Part shown: piece by piece, positions 17,339 to 26,258 of the stretch
Numbering within the stretch: position 1 is the stretch's first letter
How the letters are laid out: each line of letters starts with the position of its first letter
Source of the DNA: GWF2-38-69 sp965228125
GTDB lineage: Bacteria > Verrucomicrobiota > Lentisphaeria > Victivallales > GWF2-38-69
Reading direction: 5' to 3'
DNA: 64,000 nucleotides
Assembly (NCBI GenBank): GCA_965228125.1
Contig: OZ245791.1
Location: 1,550,001-1,614,000 of the forward strand
Made by a program: the position numbers and the translations under genes
The notes under the pieces: generated by a model
Database searches by the model: none
What the model saw: the letters and a program-made list of their open reading frames with translations, nothing else
Told to the model about the DNA's origin: nothing

Positions 17339-19057
17339 ATGACGGGGAATAGATGGATTAATAAAAATTTCTCTACAAGCGAACTAAATAATCTGATTCA
17401 AAAATATGCCTTCACGAGGCCTATTGCTTTAGCTTTAGCGTGTAGAGAAGTCCACGCAGACAGTGTAGAAGCTTTTTTTAGTGCTTCACTGAGCGACTTG
17501 GGTTCTCCTTATGAACTCCCGGGAACAGAACAGGCCTCAAAAAGGCTATGGGAAGCTATAAGGAAGGACGAACACATTCTTATTCACGGCGACTTTGATG
17601 TTGATGGACTCACATCTTCAGCGCTGTTATCGTGGGTGCTTTCAGAAAGCGGAGCTAATGTATCTGTTTTTGTGCCTGCAAGGCTAGATACAGGGTATGG
17701 ATTCACTCCTGAATCTCTTGATAATGCATTAAAAGTCTATAAGTGCAATTTGCTTGTGACTGTGGATTGCGGCATAACCAGCGTAGAAGCAGTCGATTGG
17801 GCAAACAAGCTTGGTATCGATGTGATAATAACCGATCACCATGAACAGGCAGCAATACTCCCTGCGGCACATACCATTATCAATTCAAAGATACACCCTG
17901 ATCTCAAGAAACTGCATTGTTTGGCTGGAGTTGGAACAGCTTTTAAGCTGGCTCACGCATTTATCAAATATGGGATTGATAATCAACTTGCTTTCAAAAA
18001 AATAGATCTCAAGGATGTGCTGGATTTAGTGGCTCTCGGTACAGTTGCCGATATTGTCCCACTCCTTGGTGAAAACAGGATTCTTACAAAGAATGGGCTA
18101 AAAACTCTTTCAAAACAGATACGGCCTGGAATCAGAGCTCTTTGTGATACTACAGGGGTTTCAGGTGATTTAAAATCTTATGATATTGCATTTAAATTAG
18201 CTCCTTATATCAATGCGGCAGGACGCTTAGGCGACCCAGGCGTAGCTTATAATATTCTCAATACAAATAGCATAGTCGATGCTATGCGCTTAGTTCAGCA
18301 ATTAAAGGAATTTAATACTCAGAGAAGAAGTAAGGAGAACGAAATTTTCAAAGAAGCCGAGTCGCAGATATATCAAACTATTAAAATGAAAGAGGCCTCT
18401 TCCATTCTTATTTATGGAAAAAATTGGCATCAAGGAGTTATAGGCAATGTAGCTTCTAGAATAGCAAGAGATTATAACAGACCAACTATTGTCCTGACTG
18501 TGATTGATGACCAAGCATACGGGTCCGGCAGATCCTGTGCAAATCTCAATCTTGTCAAAGTTTTGTCAGGTTGCGAAAATATCCTTACCAGATACGGCGG
18601 GCATCCTATGGCTGTAGGTCTTTCTTTGCTTCCAAAAGATGTAGAAGAATTAAAAGCCAGATTTGAAAAAGCAGTTAGTCAATCATTAACAGCAGATGAT
18701 CTTATTCCACAGATTGAGTACGATGGCGAAGCTTTTATCTGCGAACTCAATGACGCTTTTTTTGAAGAGCTTGAGAGATTTGAACCATTTGGTTTTGGAA
18801 ACCCTCAACCAATATACAGGATTAATAACCTTACTGTCCCTCATATACGCAGCGTAGGACAAGGCCACTCAAAAGGTTATATAAAAGACAGCTATGATAA
18901 TTCAATGAAGTTCATCGCTTTTAATTTTAGCATGGAAAAAAATCTTCCTCCTCAGCCATGGGATGTTCTTGCTACGCCGCAGCTTAATTCTTATAATGGT
19001 GTAATTAACCAACAGTTGAGTATCATTGACGTCAAAACTTCAGGAACTTGCCCGTAA
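17339..19057 (+). CDS. recJ: Single-stranded-DNA-specific exonuclease RecJ
   Basis: A 572-residue 5'-3' single-strand DNA exonuclease of the DHH superfamily, acting in RecF-pathway recombination and mismatch repair. The metal-binding motifs are in order: IHGDFDVDGLTS (motif I, about 81-92), VTVDCGIT (motif II, about 140), IITDHHEQ (motif III, DHH, about 165) and LVALGTVADIVPL (motif IV). The DHHA1 domain shows YGKNWHQGVIGNVASRIA and YGGHPMAVGLSL, and an OB-like C-terminal domain completes it. Length is typical. An AAAGGA site precedes the ATG. rnc follows after 6-18 bases. Confidence 0.95.
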   Translation: MTGNRWINKNFSTSELNNLIQKYAFTRPIALALACREVHADSVEAFFSASLSDLGSPYELPGTEQASKRLWEAIRKDEHILIHGDFDVDGLTSSALLSWVLSESGANVSVFVPARLDTGYGFTPESLDNALKVYKCNLLVTVDCGITSVEAVDWANKLGIDVIITDHHEQAAILPAAHTIINSKIHPDLKKLHCLAGVGTAFKLAHAFIKYGIDNQLAFKKIDLKDVLDLVALGTVADIVPLLGENRILTKNGLKTLSKQIRPGIRALCDTTGVSGDLKSYDIAFKLAPYINAAGRLGDPGVAYNILNTNSIVDAMRLVQQLKEFNTQRRSKENEIFKEAESQIYQTIKMKEASSILIYGKNWHQGVIGNVASRIARDYNRPTIVLTVIDDQAYGSGRSCANLNLVKVLSGCENILTRYGGHPMAVGLSLLPKDVEELKARFEKAVSQSLTADDLIPQIEYDGEAFICELNDAFFEELERFEPFGFGNPQPIYRINNLTVPHIRSVGQGHSKGYIKDSYDNSMKFIAFNFSMEKNLPPQPWDVLATPQLNSYNGVINQQLSIIDVKTSGTCP

Positions 19058-19075
19058 GGAGTTTTGATTTGGCTT

Positions 19076-19768
19076 ATGCTTTATACAATAGAGAATCTTC
19101 AAAGAATTTTGAAATATACTTTTAAAGATGATTTTCTGTTGAAACAGGCATTTACCCATCCGTCATATGCCTCTGAAAGAAGACTGGGGTATAATAACCA
19201 GAGATTAGAGTTCCTTGGAGATTCTGTGATAGAAATTATGGTGACTGAACACCTCTTTTGCAAATTTCCATATAAGGCAGAAGGTGAACTTACTGTTATC
19301 AGGGCTTCGATTGTTCAAAAGACGACGCTTGCAAATTTTGCCAGAAAGGTTGGTATCCAAAATTATTTACTTCTGGGAAAAGGCGAAAAAGAACAGTTAG
19401 GAAATGAAAGAGACTCTAATCTTTGCGATGCTTTTGAAGCATTTATAGGTGCAATATATCTGGATTCAGGTTTAAATGAGGCTAGAAGGGTGTTTTTCGA
19501 CATAACAGCAGAGTTTTTTGATGAACTGGAATATTCGGCTGAACAAAAAAATCCTAAGGGTGCTCTTCAGGAATTTCTGCAAAAAATAAATGGAATAAAA
19601 CCGGAGTATCTCGTAAAAAATGTATCAGGGAAAGATCATTCTCCTATTTTTACGGTAGAACTTTTGATAGACGGTTCACTAATTTCAACAGGCGATGGCA
19701 AAAACCGTAAACAAGCTGAAGCAAAAGCAGCTCTTATCGCATTGAGAAAACTCAAAAAGCAAAGTTAA
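19076..19768 (+). CDS. rnc: Ribonuclease III
   Basis: A double-strand-specific endoribonuclease for rRNA and mRNA processing, about 230 residues. The N-terminal domain shows the signature NQRLEFLGDSVIEI (catalytic Glu and Asp) and the second metal site DAFEAFIGAIYLDSG. The double-stranded RNA-binding domain runs from NPKGALQEFLQ to the end. The frame opens at a TTG at 19064 only 2 bases after AAGGAG; the ATG at 19076 is 14 bases from it. Neither spacing is ideal; I chose the ATG. It ends convergent with the phosphate permease gene, the two stops overlapping. Confidence 0.95.
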   Translation: MLYTIENLQRILKYTFKDDFLLKQAFTHPSYASERRLGYNNQRLEFLGDSVIEIMVTEHLFCKFPYKAEGELTVIRASIVQKTTLANFARKVGIQNYLLLGKGEKEQLGNERDSNLCDAFEAFIGAIYLDSGLNEARRVFFDITAEFFDELEYSAEQKNPKGALQEFLQKINGIKPEYLVKNVSGKDHSPIFTVELLIDGSLISTGDGKNRKQAEAKAALIALRKLKKQS

Positions 19769-20754
19769 CGCAATCCTATAATTATTCTTACCAGAAGAGC
19801 AGATATTCCCATGCAAATAGGTATAGTCATGCACCAGCCTATAGCCATATTTTTTGCAACACCCCAGTTAACAGAAGCTTTTCCCGTGCTGCCGGCTCCC
19901 ATTATTGATCCTGATACTGCATGAGTCGTGCTAAGAGGGAATCCTAAAATCGAAGCTGTGAAAATAATTATGGCAGAGCTTAATTCAGCTGAAACTCCGC
20001 TTGCCGGATTGAGTTTAGCTACTCGTGAGCTAAGCGTTTTTATAATCCTCATTCCACCGCTCAGAGTTCCTGCCGCCATGCAAATAGCGCAGATAAGTAT
20101 TACCCACCATGGTACCGCTATTTTATCAATATATCCGTAACTTAGCAGCGTAAGTGTAATTATTGCCATACTTTTCTGGGCATCATTCGAACCATGGCTT
20201 GCTGCCATCAGCGCAGTCGAAAGTACCTGCACTTCACGTATGTTATTATTAGTTTTTCTTGCCCTTCGGCTATTATAAAATATCCTGTTCATTCCTAACA
20301 TAATTGTAAAAGCCAGGAAAAATGCAATAATCGGTGAAATCACCATGGGCAAAATCACTTTCATAAAAAGCCCCATAAAATACACAGACTCTACGCTGCT
20401 GTATGCCCAGACAGATCCTACTAAGCCGCCCATTAAAGCATGAGATGAACTGGAAGGAATCCCAAGCCACCATGTAACCAAATTCCAAAGGATAGCAGAG
20501 AAAAGGGCAGAGGCTATAACAATTCCTGATACCATGTGCGGGTCAACCAAACCTTTGCCGATAGTGACTGCTACGTTTGTACTCAGAAAAGCTCCAATGA
20601 GATTAAAAATAGCTGCAATTACAATTGCCTGAAGAGGAGTCAATGCTTTAGTAGAAATTGATGTAGCAACTGCATTAGCGGTATCATGGAAGCCATTTAT
20701 ATATTCAAATATCAAAGCAATGGCTACAAGGAATAAGACTATAATCAAGGTCAT
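19765..20754 (-). CDS. PiT-family inorganic phosphate permease
   Basis: A 329-residue inner-membrane symporter of the PiT/PHO4 family that imports phosphate with H+ or Na+. Both inverted-repeat signatures are present: INGFHDTANAVATSISTKALTP near residue 20 and the matching GSNDAQKSMAIITL near residue 195, plus LGFPLSTTHAVSGSIMGAG and WWLGIPSSSSHALMGGL. About ten hydrophobic helices. It is 19 bases downstream of a DUF47 PhoU-like gene, the usual pairing. Confidence 0.93.
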   Translation of the reverse strand: MTLIIVLFLVAIALIFEYINGFHDTANAVATSISTKALTPLQAIVIAAIFNLIGAFLSTNVAVTIGKGLVDPHMVSGIVIASALFSAILWNLVTWWLGIPSSSSHALMGGLVGSVWAYSSVESVYFMGLFMKVILPMVISPIIAFFLAFTIMLGMNRIFYNSRRARKTNNNIREVQVLSTALMAASHGSNDAQKSMAIITLTLLSYGYIDKIAVPWWVILICAICMAAGTLSGGMRIIKTLSSRVAKLNPASGVSAELSSAIIIFTASILGFPLSTTHAVSGSIMGAGSTGKASVNWGVAKNMAIGWCMTIPICMGISALLVRIIIGLR

Positions 20755-20773
20755 AAATTACTCAAAGTTAAAG

Positions 20774-21421
20774 TTAGATACTATCTAGTGAAATCTGCAT
20801 TATCAGATCAGCTGCTACGATGGCTAACTCTCCCGCAGAGTCAATATTTCTGCTTACTCCTTCTAGTTTTAGAATTGTCTGAATGTCGTAGTTGCCTGAA
20901 GTCATTTCTGCGACTGTATGACGAAGGTCTTCCACGCTGTTTTCCTCCAATTCATTTATTCTTTCGTTGGCTATAGTTATTTTCTTAGCATTAAACTCTT
21001 TAAGCCCGACTACTGCATCCAAAAGAACCTGAGTAATAAGGACGAGGGTTTTAGCGCTTTTTATCAGGCAACTGTCTTTTGTAGGGTCAACATTAAAGGC
21101 AGATAACTTCATGGCACACTTGGAAATTCTTTTGCATAGCTTGGTCAATAAAGCGGAAAGTTTTTGAATGTCTCCCCTATCTATCGGAGTAATGAACATT
21201 CTGTCAAGTTCATGGAGTACTTTTCTATTAGTATTTGAAACCTTCTGTTTTACTATCTTTATGTCGTTATATAGTAGGGTTGTCCTCTGTTCACTTTGCG
21301 AATCAATAAGTTCAACAAGAAGCTTTGCTGCTTCATGTGCATTTTTGGCTGCATCTTCGAAAAGAATAAAAAATATATCTCCCTTATTCGGTATTATTTT
21401 CTTTATAATGGCTCTTAACAT
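20774..21421 (-). CDS. PhoU-like DUF47 family phosphate transport regulator
   Basis: A 215-residue all-helical protein of the DUF47/TIGR00153 family, distant relatives of PhoU that bind metals and are encoded next to PiT permeases. It starts MLRAIIKKIIPNKGDIFFILFEDAAKNAHEAA, a typical opening, and later has LHELDRMFITPIDRGDIQKLSALL, the family's most recognisable segment (the E/D-x-x-x-D metal-binding type). An AAAGGT site precedes the ATG. It probably modulates the permease encoded directly downstream. Confidence 0.92.
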   Translation of the reverse strand: MLRAIIKKIIPNKGDIFFILFEDAAKNAHEAAKLLVELIDSQSEQRTTLLYNDIKIVKQKVSNTNRKVLHELDRMFITPIDRGDIQKLSALLTKLCKRISKCAMKLSAFNVDPTKDSCLIKSAKTLVLITQVLLDAVVGLKEFNAKKITIANERINELEENSVEDLRHTVAEMTSGNYDIQTILKLEGVSRNIDSAGELAIVAADLIMQISLDSI

Positions 21422-21457
21422 ATCTTGTACCTTTATTTGAAGATTTTGTGTTTTTGG

Positions 21458-21949
21458 TTAATGGCTCATCTTTTTAACTATCGATGTTGTTGAATATCCT
21501 TCCTCAAAAGAGATAAACTCAATTTTACTGCCAACATCTTCTAAAACCCTTCGTTCTATTTGATCCATAGTATCTAAATTGTAATCGGCTCCTTTTGCGT
21601 AAATATCGGGCTTAATTTCGCTTATAATCCCATCGCATCTTCTCGAACTGAAAATCACAACAGCATCTATAAACATTAGTGATGCTAGGATAAATGCGCG
21701 GTCATTTTCGTTTGTAAGAGGCCTTGAAGGCCCTTTTAGTTCTCTGACAGAACTGTCTGAATTTATTGCAAGCACCAAAGAGTCTCCTAACTCTCTTGCT
21801 TTCATTAGATATGTGACATGCCCTTTGTGGAGGATATCAAAACAGCCATTTGTCATAACAAGTTTTTTCTTCGAAGAAGCCAAATCAGCCCGCCAGGATT
21901 TTAGTTCGGCAAGAGACATTACTTTCTTTGTTATGGCTTCTTTGAACAT
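21458..21949 (-). CDS. hldE: Heptose 1-phosphate adenylyltransferase (HldE C-terminal type)
   Basis: A 163-residue nucleotidyltransferase (RfaE domain II) that makes ADP-D-glycero-beta-D-manno-heptose, the activated precursor of the lipopolysaccharide inner core. The adenylyltransferase motif TNGCFDILHKGHVTYL (about 33-48, with the HxGH-type HKGH) and the C-terminal EFISFEEGYSTTSIVKKM (the STT-x-I motif) identify it. Only the transferase half is here; the kinase domain found in fused HldE is missing and would be a separate gene. Together with the gmhA-like gene at 7003 it supports a heptose-containing lipopolysaccharide. It follows the PhoH gene by 12 bases. Confidence 0.9.
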   Translation of the reverse strand: MFKEAITKKVMSLAELKSWRADLASSKKKLVMTNGCFDILHKGHVTYLMKARELGDSLVLAINSDSSVRELKGPSRPLTNENDRAFILASLMFIDAVVIFSSRRCDGIISEIKPDIYAKGADYNLDTMDQIERRVLEDVGSKIEFISFEEGYSTTSIVKKMSH

Positions 21950-21961
21950 ACTAATTCTCTG

Positions 21962-23296
21962 TTATAATAAATTGCTTGCCAGGTCAGCCAATTCTGAACG
22001 TTCGCCTTTCTCTAAATGAATATGAGCATAAAGGGGTTGTCCTTGCATTTTTTCAATTAGGTAACTCAATCCATTGGAATGGCAATCCAGATAAGGGTGG
22101 TCTATCTGATAAGTATCGCCTGTAAATACGAGTTTTGTCCCTTCGCCAGCCCGGGTAATGATGGTCTTTATTTCATGAGGAGTAAGGTTTTGCGCTTCAT
22201 CAACAATAAAATATGTTTTGACAATACTTCTTCCCCTTATATATGAGAGAGGAGCAATAACAAGTTTTTTATCATCCAGGAATTCTTTGATCTTTGAGTT
22301 TTTTGAATCTACATCGGGGTGTTGGTTTTGAATTACGCCAAGATTGTCAAAAAGTGGCTGCATATAAGGATCGAGTTTAGCCTTTATATCACCAGGAAGA
22401 AATCCTACATCTTTGTTGCTCAAAGGTACAACGGGCCTGCCCATATAAATTTGTATGAAATCCTTTTTGCGCTCAAGAGCTCCTGCGAGCGCTAAAAGGG
22501 TTTTTCCTGTTCCTGCCTTACCTGAAATGCTTACCAGCCTGATTTTTGGATTTAAAAGCGCATAGAGAGCAAATATTTGCTCAGCATTTCTGGGAATTAT
22601 GCCATAAGCAGGGACTTTATCGATGTGTTTTACCATCTTAGTAAAAGAATCATAAGTAGCAAGAGCTGACTTTTTTCCATTCCTGAGTATGAGAAATTCA
22701 TTTGGATAAAGAGTCTCTCCAAGAAAATTCATTTCGTCAATGCTTACTTCTTCAGGGCCTGTGTAGAGCTTTTCTATAATATCCTCTGGCGTGTTTTCTT
22801 CGAATCTCTTTCCTTTGTAGAGTTTTGTAACATTCCTTACCTGGTCTTTCTTATAATCTTGTGCTGTCAATCCTATAGCTTTAGCTTTAAGTCTAAGGTT
22901 TACATCTTTTGAAACTAAAATTACTTTTCTGTCAGAAAGAGATTGAGCCACACAATAGGCGGTATTAAGAATGTGGTGATCAGGAATATCAATACTAAAA
23001 TTTTCTTTTAATGCTTTTGCTTTAGGAAGTTCAAGTTTAACAATTATTTTGCCTTTATGTGGATCAATTTGCACGCCTTCTTCAAATAGTTTGTCCCCAC
23101 TTAGATCATCAAGAGCCCTTAAAAATTCTCGGGCATGGTAATTAACCGTGTCATTGCCTTTTTTGAATTTATCAAGCTCTTCGATCACCGTAATAGGAAT
23201 TACAATATCATTATCCTGAAACTGATATATACATGAGCTGTCATGAAGTATTACATTAGTATCAAGTACAAAAACTTTTTTTTCCTCCGATACCAT
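21962..23296 (-). CDS. PhoH-family ATPase with N-terminal PIN domain
   Basis: A 444-residue PhoH2/YlaK-type protein. The N-terminal 150 residues form a PIN nuclease domain (VFVLDTNVILHD, ITVIEELDKFKKG and a later acidic KDVNLRLKA). The C-terminal domain is a PhoH P-loop ATPase with SGKAGTGKTLLALAGALE (about 258-275) and a helicase-like TYFIVDEAQNLTPHE (Walker B) and FTGDTYQID. Related proteins unwind and cleave RNA and are often toxin-antitoxin linked, but no small antitoxin gene is adjacent here. Starts under a TCCTC/GAGGA-type ribosome site. Confidence 0.92.
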   Translation of the reverse strand: MVSEEKKVFVLDTNVILHDSSCIYQFQDNDIVIPITVIEELDKFKKGNDTVNYHAREFLRALDDLSGDKLFEEGVQIDPHKGKIIVKLELPKAKALKENFSIDIPDHHILNTAYCVAQSLSDRKVILVSKDVNLRLKAKAIGLTAQDYKKDQVRNVTKLYKGKRFEENTPEDIIEKLYTGPEEVSIDEMNFLGETLYPNEFLILRNGKKSALATYDSFTKMVKHIDKVPAYGIIPRNAEQIFALYALLNPKIRLVSISGKAGTGKTLLALAGALERKKDFIQIYMGRPVVPLSNKDVGFLPGDIKAKLDPYMQPLFDNLGVIQNQHPDVDSKNSKIKEFLDDKKLVIAPLSYIRGRSIVKTYFIVDEAQNLTPHEIKTIITRAGEGTKLVFTGDTYQIDHPYLDCHSNGLSYLIEKMQGQPLYAHIHLEKGERSELADLASNLL

Positions 23297-23382
23297 TTTC
23301 TCTCCTGATGTGTGGTTTTTATCTGTTAAACTTCATCAATGATTATAACATGAAAAACAAATTCCGTAAATTAATGAAAATT

Positions 23383-23850
23383 TTATTTGCTAAGTTCTAC
23401 GCAATCCTCGGCTTGGTGAAGATCGAAAGAGTTGAACTTTATCAGGATTTTTTTTAATGTTTCATTCAGATTAGGCTTTCCTAAAGTTCGCCAATTAAGG
23501 TTCCATCCATCATCTAAATATCTTGGAATAACCTGAATAGCCGCATGCTGAATATCCTGTCCTGAGCAAAATCCATCGCAACTAAGAATGTTATAACCAT
23601 CAGAATTTAAAATTCTTTTGCATGCTACGCCAATACGGGACGCAATGTAATACATTCTACCTCCTACAGATTCAGGCAAAGCTGATGAATTCAAATAATG
23701 ATTGTTAGGAATAATTATCGCATGCCCGATATTTACAGGCATATGTGATAAAAATGCAGTCACAAGTACATCTTTGAAAATTATATATGCTTTGCTGTCA
23801 TCTTTAATAAGGTTGCAGTAAGGGCAGTTTCTGTCTGATTTAATATCCAT
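23383..23850 (-). CDS. HIT-like protein with altered catalytic triad
   Basis: A 155-residue histidine-triad (HIT) superfamily protein. The N-terminal CPYCNLIKDDSKAYIIFKD and SHMPVNIGHAIIIPNNHY match HIT hydrolases, including the Cys-x-x-Cys start and the PxxxGHxIIxP motif. The triad segment, normally H-x-H-x-H, reads QHAAIQVIPR: His102 is kept, the nucleophile position is Ala104 and the third position is Gln106 (as in GalT-type proteins). Checked in the DNA at 23541-23570. It may be a non-catalytic nucleotide-binding member. It starts 6 bases before the serine hydrolase gene ends. Confidence 0.78.
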   Translation of the reverse strand: MDIKSDRNCPYCNLIKDDSKAYIIFKDVLVTAFLSHMPVNIGHAIIIPNNHYLNSSALPESVGGRMYYIASRIGVACKRILNSDGYNILSCDGFCSGQDIQHAAIQVIPRYLDDGWNLNWRTLGKPNLNETLKKILIKFNSFDLHQAEDCVELSK

Positions 23851-23856
23851 AGTATT

Positions 23857-25080
23857 TTAGTCTGCCTTATGATAGAAATTAGGTTTTACCAGCTCTTTTA
23901 TTTCGTTACGTTCCGAAAATCCGAGTGTTTCCCATATTTGACTGGTTATCTTCTGCCTCCAGAAATTAAAAACTTCTATATGGGTATAATTTCTGGAGAA
24001 AAAGACTCTGTTTGTGAGCAGCAGAACAAAAATATTGTACTTAAAGCTAATCCACATACTTGTTCCGGTAAATCCTGTGTGCCCTATTGCATCAGCATCT
24101 ATATAAATGCCGGCTGACGGCTGACTGAACTCCTCATACAGCTCATTTGTTCTCCATATAAGATTTTCCTGTTCTCTATACTTGAGAGGGATTACATAAT
24201 TAGGGTTGTATGCAGTATTCCATCCCAATGTTCTATTCGAAGATGGGAGAGAAGCATCTCGGGCAGTAAATGTTTTGATAGTAGATTCCTTGAAGATTTT
24301 TTTGCCGTTATGTGCTCCGTAATTCAAATACAGTTGAGCGTATTTTATTAGATCCTCTGCGTTTGAAAAAAGCCCTGCATGGCCAGTCGCGCCTCCTAAC
24401 GCACGAGCATTTTCATCATGAACAATTCCTCTAAGGGGTGCATCATCGTAAATGGAGTACTCAGTAGGCACTATTCTTTCGTAATATTTTGCATGGGGAT
24501 TAAAGAAAGTGGAACTCATAGCCATTTTGGAAAAGAAATTTTCCTGCAAAAATCCATCAATACTGTTTTTTGCAACAACTTCAATAATTTTTTGGAGCAA
24601 AAGCATATTTACGTCTGAATAAATAGCTTTTGCCCCTGGAAAATATGCCAATGGTGTTTTGTAAAGAGCATCCCACTTTTCTTCTATTGAAGCAGTTCGT
24701 AATTTGTAGATGTCATTGTCAGGCGGAAAACCCGAAGTGTGATTTAAAAGGTTTCGAATAGTTAGCCTTGATTTAAGATCATTTTGAAATGCACCATTCC
24801 CTTTAATCTGAGGAAGAATATCTGCCACTTTGTCTTCTAAAGTTATTTTGCCAGTCTCATAAAGAAGCATAGTTGCAGGAACTGTCGCACAAACTTTTGA
24901 TAAAGATGCAAGGTCAAAGATATCAGTTGTCAAAATCTCTTTTTTTTTACTGTAAGTATGATGCCCGAAGGAGGTAAGAAAAATAGTTTCTGAGTTGTTT
25001 CCAACTGCAATTACCCCGCCTGGAAAGGCCAAATCTTCAACAGCTTTTGAGATACAATTAGTTACTTTCGAAAAGTCCAT
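23857..25080 (-). CDS. Beta-lactamase-related serine hydrolase
   Basis: A roughly 407-residue member of the class C beta-lactamase/penicillin-binding-protein-like serine hydrolases (PF00144), which includes D-aminopeptidases and esterases. Motifs: the nucleophile S-x-x-K as ASLSKVCATVP, Y-S-D (for Y-x-N) as AIYSDVNMLLLQKI, and the third motif as AIGHTGFTGTSMWI. No signal peptide is obvious. The frame extends to 25149, but that would overlap the cupin gene by 65 bases; the ATG at 25080, 4 bases after the cupin stop, starts directly at the conserved part. Substrate unknown; cell-wall peptide or amide hydrolysis is possible. Confidence 0.8.
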   Translation of the reverse strand: MDFSKVTNCISKAVEDLAFPGGVIAVGNNSETIFLTSFGHHTYSKKKEILTTDIFDLASLSKVCATVPATMLLYETGKITLEDKVADILPQIKGNGAFQNDLKSRLTIRNLLNHTSGFPPDNDIYKLRTASIEEKWDALYKTPLAYFPGAKAIYSDVNMLLLQKIIEVVAKNSIDGFLQENFFSKMAMSSTFFNPHAKYYERIVPTEYSIYDDAPLRGIVHDENARALGGATGHAGLFSNAEDLIKYAQLYLNYGAHNGKKIFKESTIKTFTARDASLPSSNRTLGWNTAYNPNYVIPLKYREQENLIWRTNELYEEFSQPSAGIYIDADAIGHTGFTGTSMWISFKYNIFVLLLTNRVFFSRNYTHIEVFNFWRQKITSQIWETLGFSERNEIKELVKPNFYHKAD

Positions 25081-25084
25081 TTCT

Positions 25085-25585
25085 TTATTCACAGTTTTGG
25101 TTTTTAAATTTTTCTCCTGTTTTCGCTGTCCTGTACCATAATTCAACATCTACTGCGCCAACTTCACCTTCTTTTGGAGCCCAGGTACTGAAATCATTTT
25201 CATCTGGATAAATATACGGGCCTGGTTTGACCTCCATTACGATTGTTCCGTTTTCCATGGAGACAAATGTATGAAAAATATCAGAAGGAATTTCCAACGC
25301 TTTTAATGCCCCTCTGCTTTCCAAATCATATCTGCCTGTGACTTCTCCTGTCTTGTCAAAAGTCAAAACGCTTATTTTTCCTCTGAGGATAGTAAGAAGT
25401 TCCCATTTTGGTGAAGGAATTAAATGCCTGTGCGGCCTTACATAACTGCCCTGTTCTACAGCTATGCACAGTTTATGGATAGGGTCATTTAAATCCGAAT
25501 GCAAATTGTAGTGCGCCCTTTTTCTCGGCGCATTATTTGCCTGAGTAGTCAGACTATCCAATATCTTTAAATCAATTAGTTTCAT
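25085..25585 (-). CDS. WbuC-family cupin metalloprotein
   Basis: A 166-residue cupin of the WbuC type (found in O-antigen clusters but with unknown reaction). Residues RKRAHYNLHSDLNDPIHKLCIAVEQGSYVRPHRH carry the expected N-terminal signature and the first metal-binding histidines (PHRH); KWELLTILRGKISVLTFD and FHTFVSMENGTIVMEVKPGPY form the second cupin strand set. The frame opens at a TTG at 25597, but the ATG at 25585 is the likelier start. It is the first gene of a minus-strand run with the serine hydrolase and HIT gene. Confidence 0.8.
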   Translation of the reverse strand: MKLIDLKILDSLTTQANNAPRKRAHYNLHSDLNDPIHKLCIAVEQGSYVRPHRHLIPSPKWELLTILRGKISVLTFDKTGEVTGRYDLESRGALKALEIPSDIFHTFVSMENGTIVMEVKPGPYIYPDENDFSTWAPKEGEVGAVDVELWYRTAKTGEKFKNQNCE

Positions 25586-25928
25586 TCCAAACACCAAGAT
25601 AAATAATTAAAATTTGAATTTCTCACTTAATTATAACCTTAACAAAAATCCTATCAAGAATATTTTTTACTGTTCAGCAAAGTTAAAAACAGATTATAAA
25701 ATACACTATACTATACTACTAATATAAACAGCCACAAAATATGTTATTAGGCATGATGTAAATTTCGAAGAAAGAGCGCTTTTTATTAAAAGTATATTAT
25801 AGTGAAGTACACTATATGACAATTTAGTCTATTTTAGTTTGATCTATTGACAAAAAAAACGATTCAGTTATCTTTATTAGAAAGGAGTCAACAGCAGATA
25901 GTTAACACAAATAGGCAGCGGCGATAAA
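25586..25928 (+). promoter_or_regulatory. AT-rich control region upstream of tubR-like gene; possible tubC
   Basis: No gene is visible in these 343 bases. A perfect dyad, TATAGTG-AAGTA-CACTATA, spans 25798-25816. Half-site CACTATA recurs at 25704-25710, followed by ACTATACTACT repeats, and ACACTATA thus occurs twice, about 106 bases apart. A sigma-70 promoter is plausible: TTGACA at 25847-25852, a 16-base spacer and TATCTT at 25869-25874, followed by AAAGGAG at 25881. In plasmid TubR-TubZ systems the centromere tubC, bound by TubR, occupies this place. Its identity here is inferred from position and the dyad. Confidence 0.45.
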
Positions 25929-26258
25929 ATGAATGATTTATTTGAAGAACAGGCCTCTTTGTTAAAAGAACCTCATTTCCTTGTTCTATATTGGACTGCG
26001 AAAGCCGAAGAAAAAGGAACCAAATATAACATCACAAATGTTTTTGACGATTTGAAGTATATCGGAGCTACGAGGACAAAACAGAGCGCCGTAAGCTTTG
26101 TAGATTCACTATACGCTTTATGCTTTGTAGGCATTTCTGGCGATGGAAATAGAAAGAATCTATATATTACAAAGTACGGAGCAAAGGCGCTGGAATATTT
26201 GCTTTCTAATACAAATTATAAACCTAAAAAATCCTTGTTTTTGGAGGGGTCAAAATGA
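25929..26258 (+). CDS. TubR-like small probable DNA-binding protein
   Basis: A 109-residue basic, mostly helical protein with the size and predicted pattern of a winged-helix domain: helices in LLKEPHFLVLYWTAKAEEKG, NITNVFDDLKYIG and KQSAVSFVDSLYAL, then a short beta-wing (FVGISGDGNRKNLYITKYGAKAL) and a C-terminal helix. TubR adaptor proteins of type III partition systems are about 100 residues, winged-helix, and lie directly upstream of tubZ. This gene overlaps the GTPase gene by 4 bases (ATGA). The residues do not let me prove homology to TubR; the claim rests on size, fold pattern and position. The start lacks a strong ribosome site, but an in-frame stop at 25899 rules out a longer form. 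Confidence 0.6.
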   Translation: MNDLFEEQASLLKEPHFLVLYWTAKAEEKGTKYNITNVFDDLKYIGATRTKQSAVSFVDSLYALCFVGISGDGNRKNLYITKYGAKALEYLLSNTNYKPKKSLFLEGSK

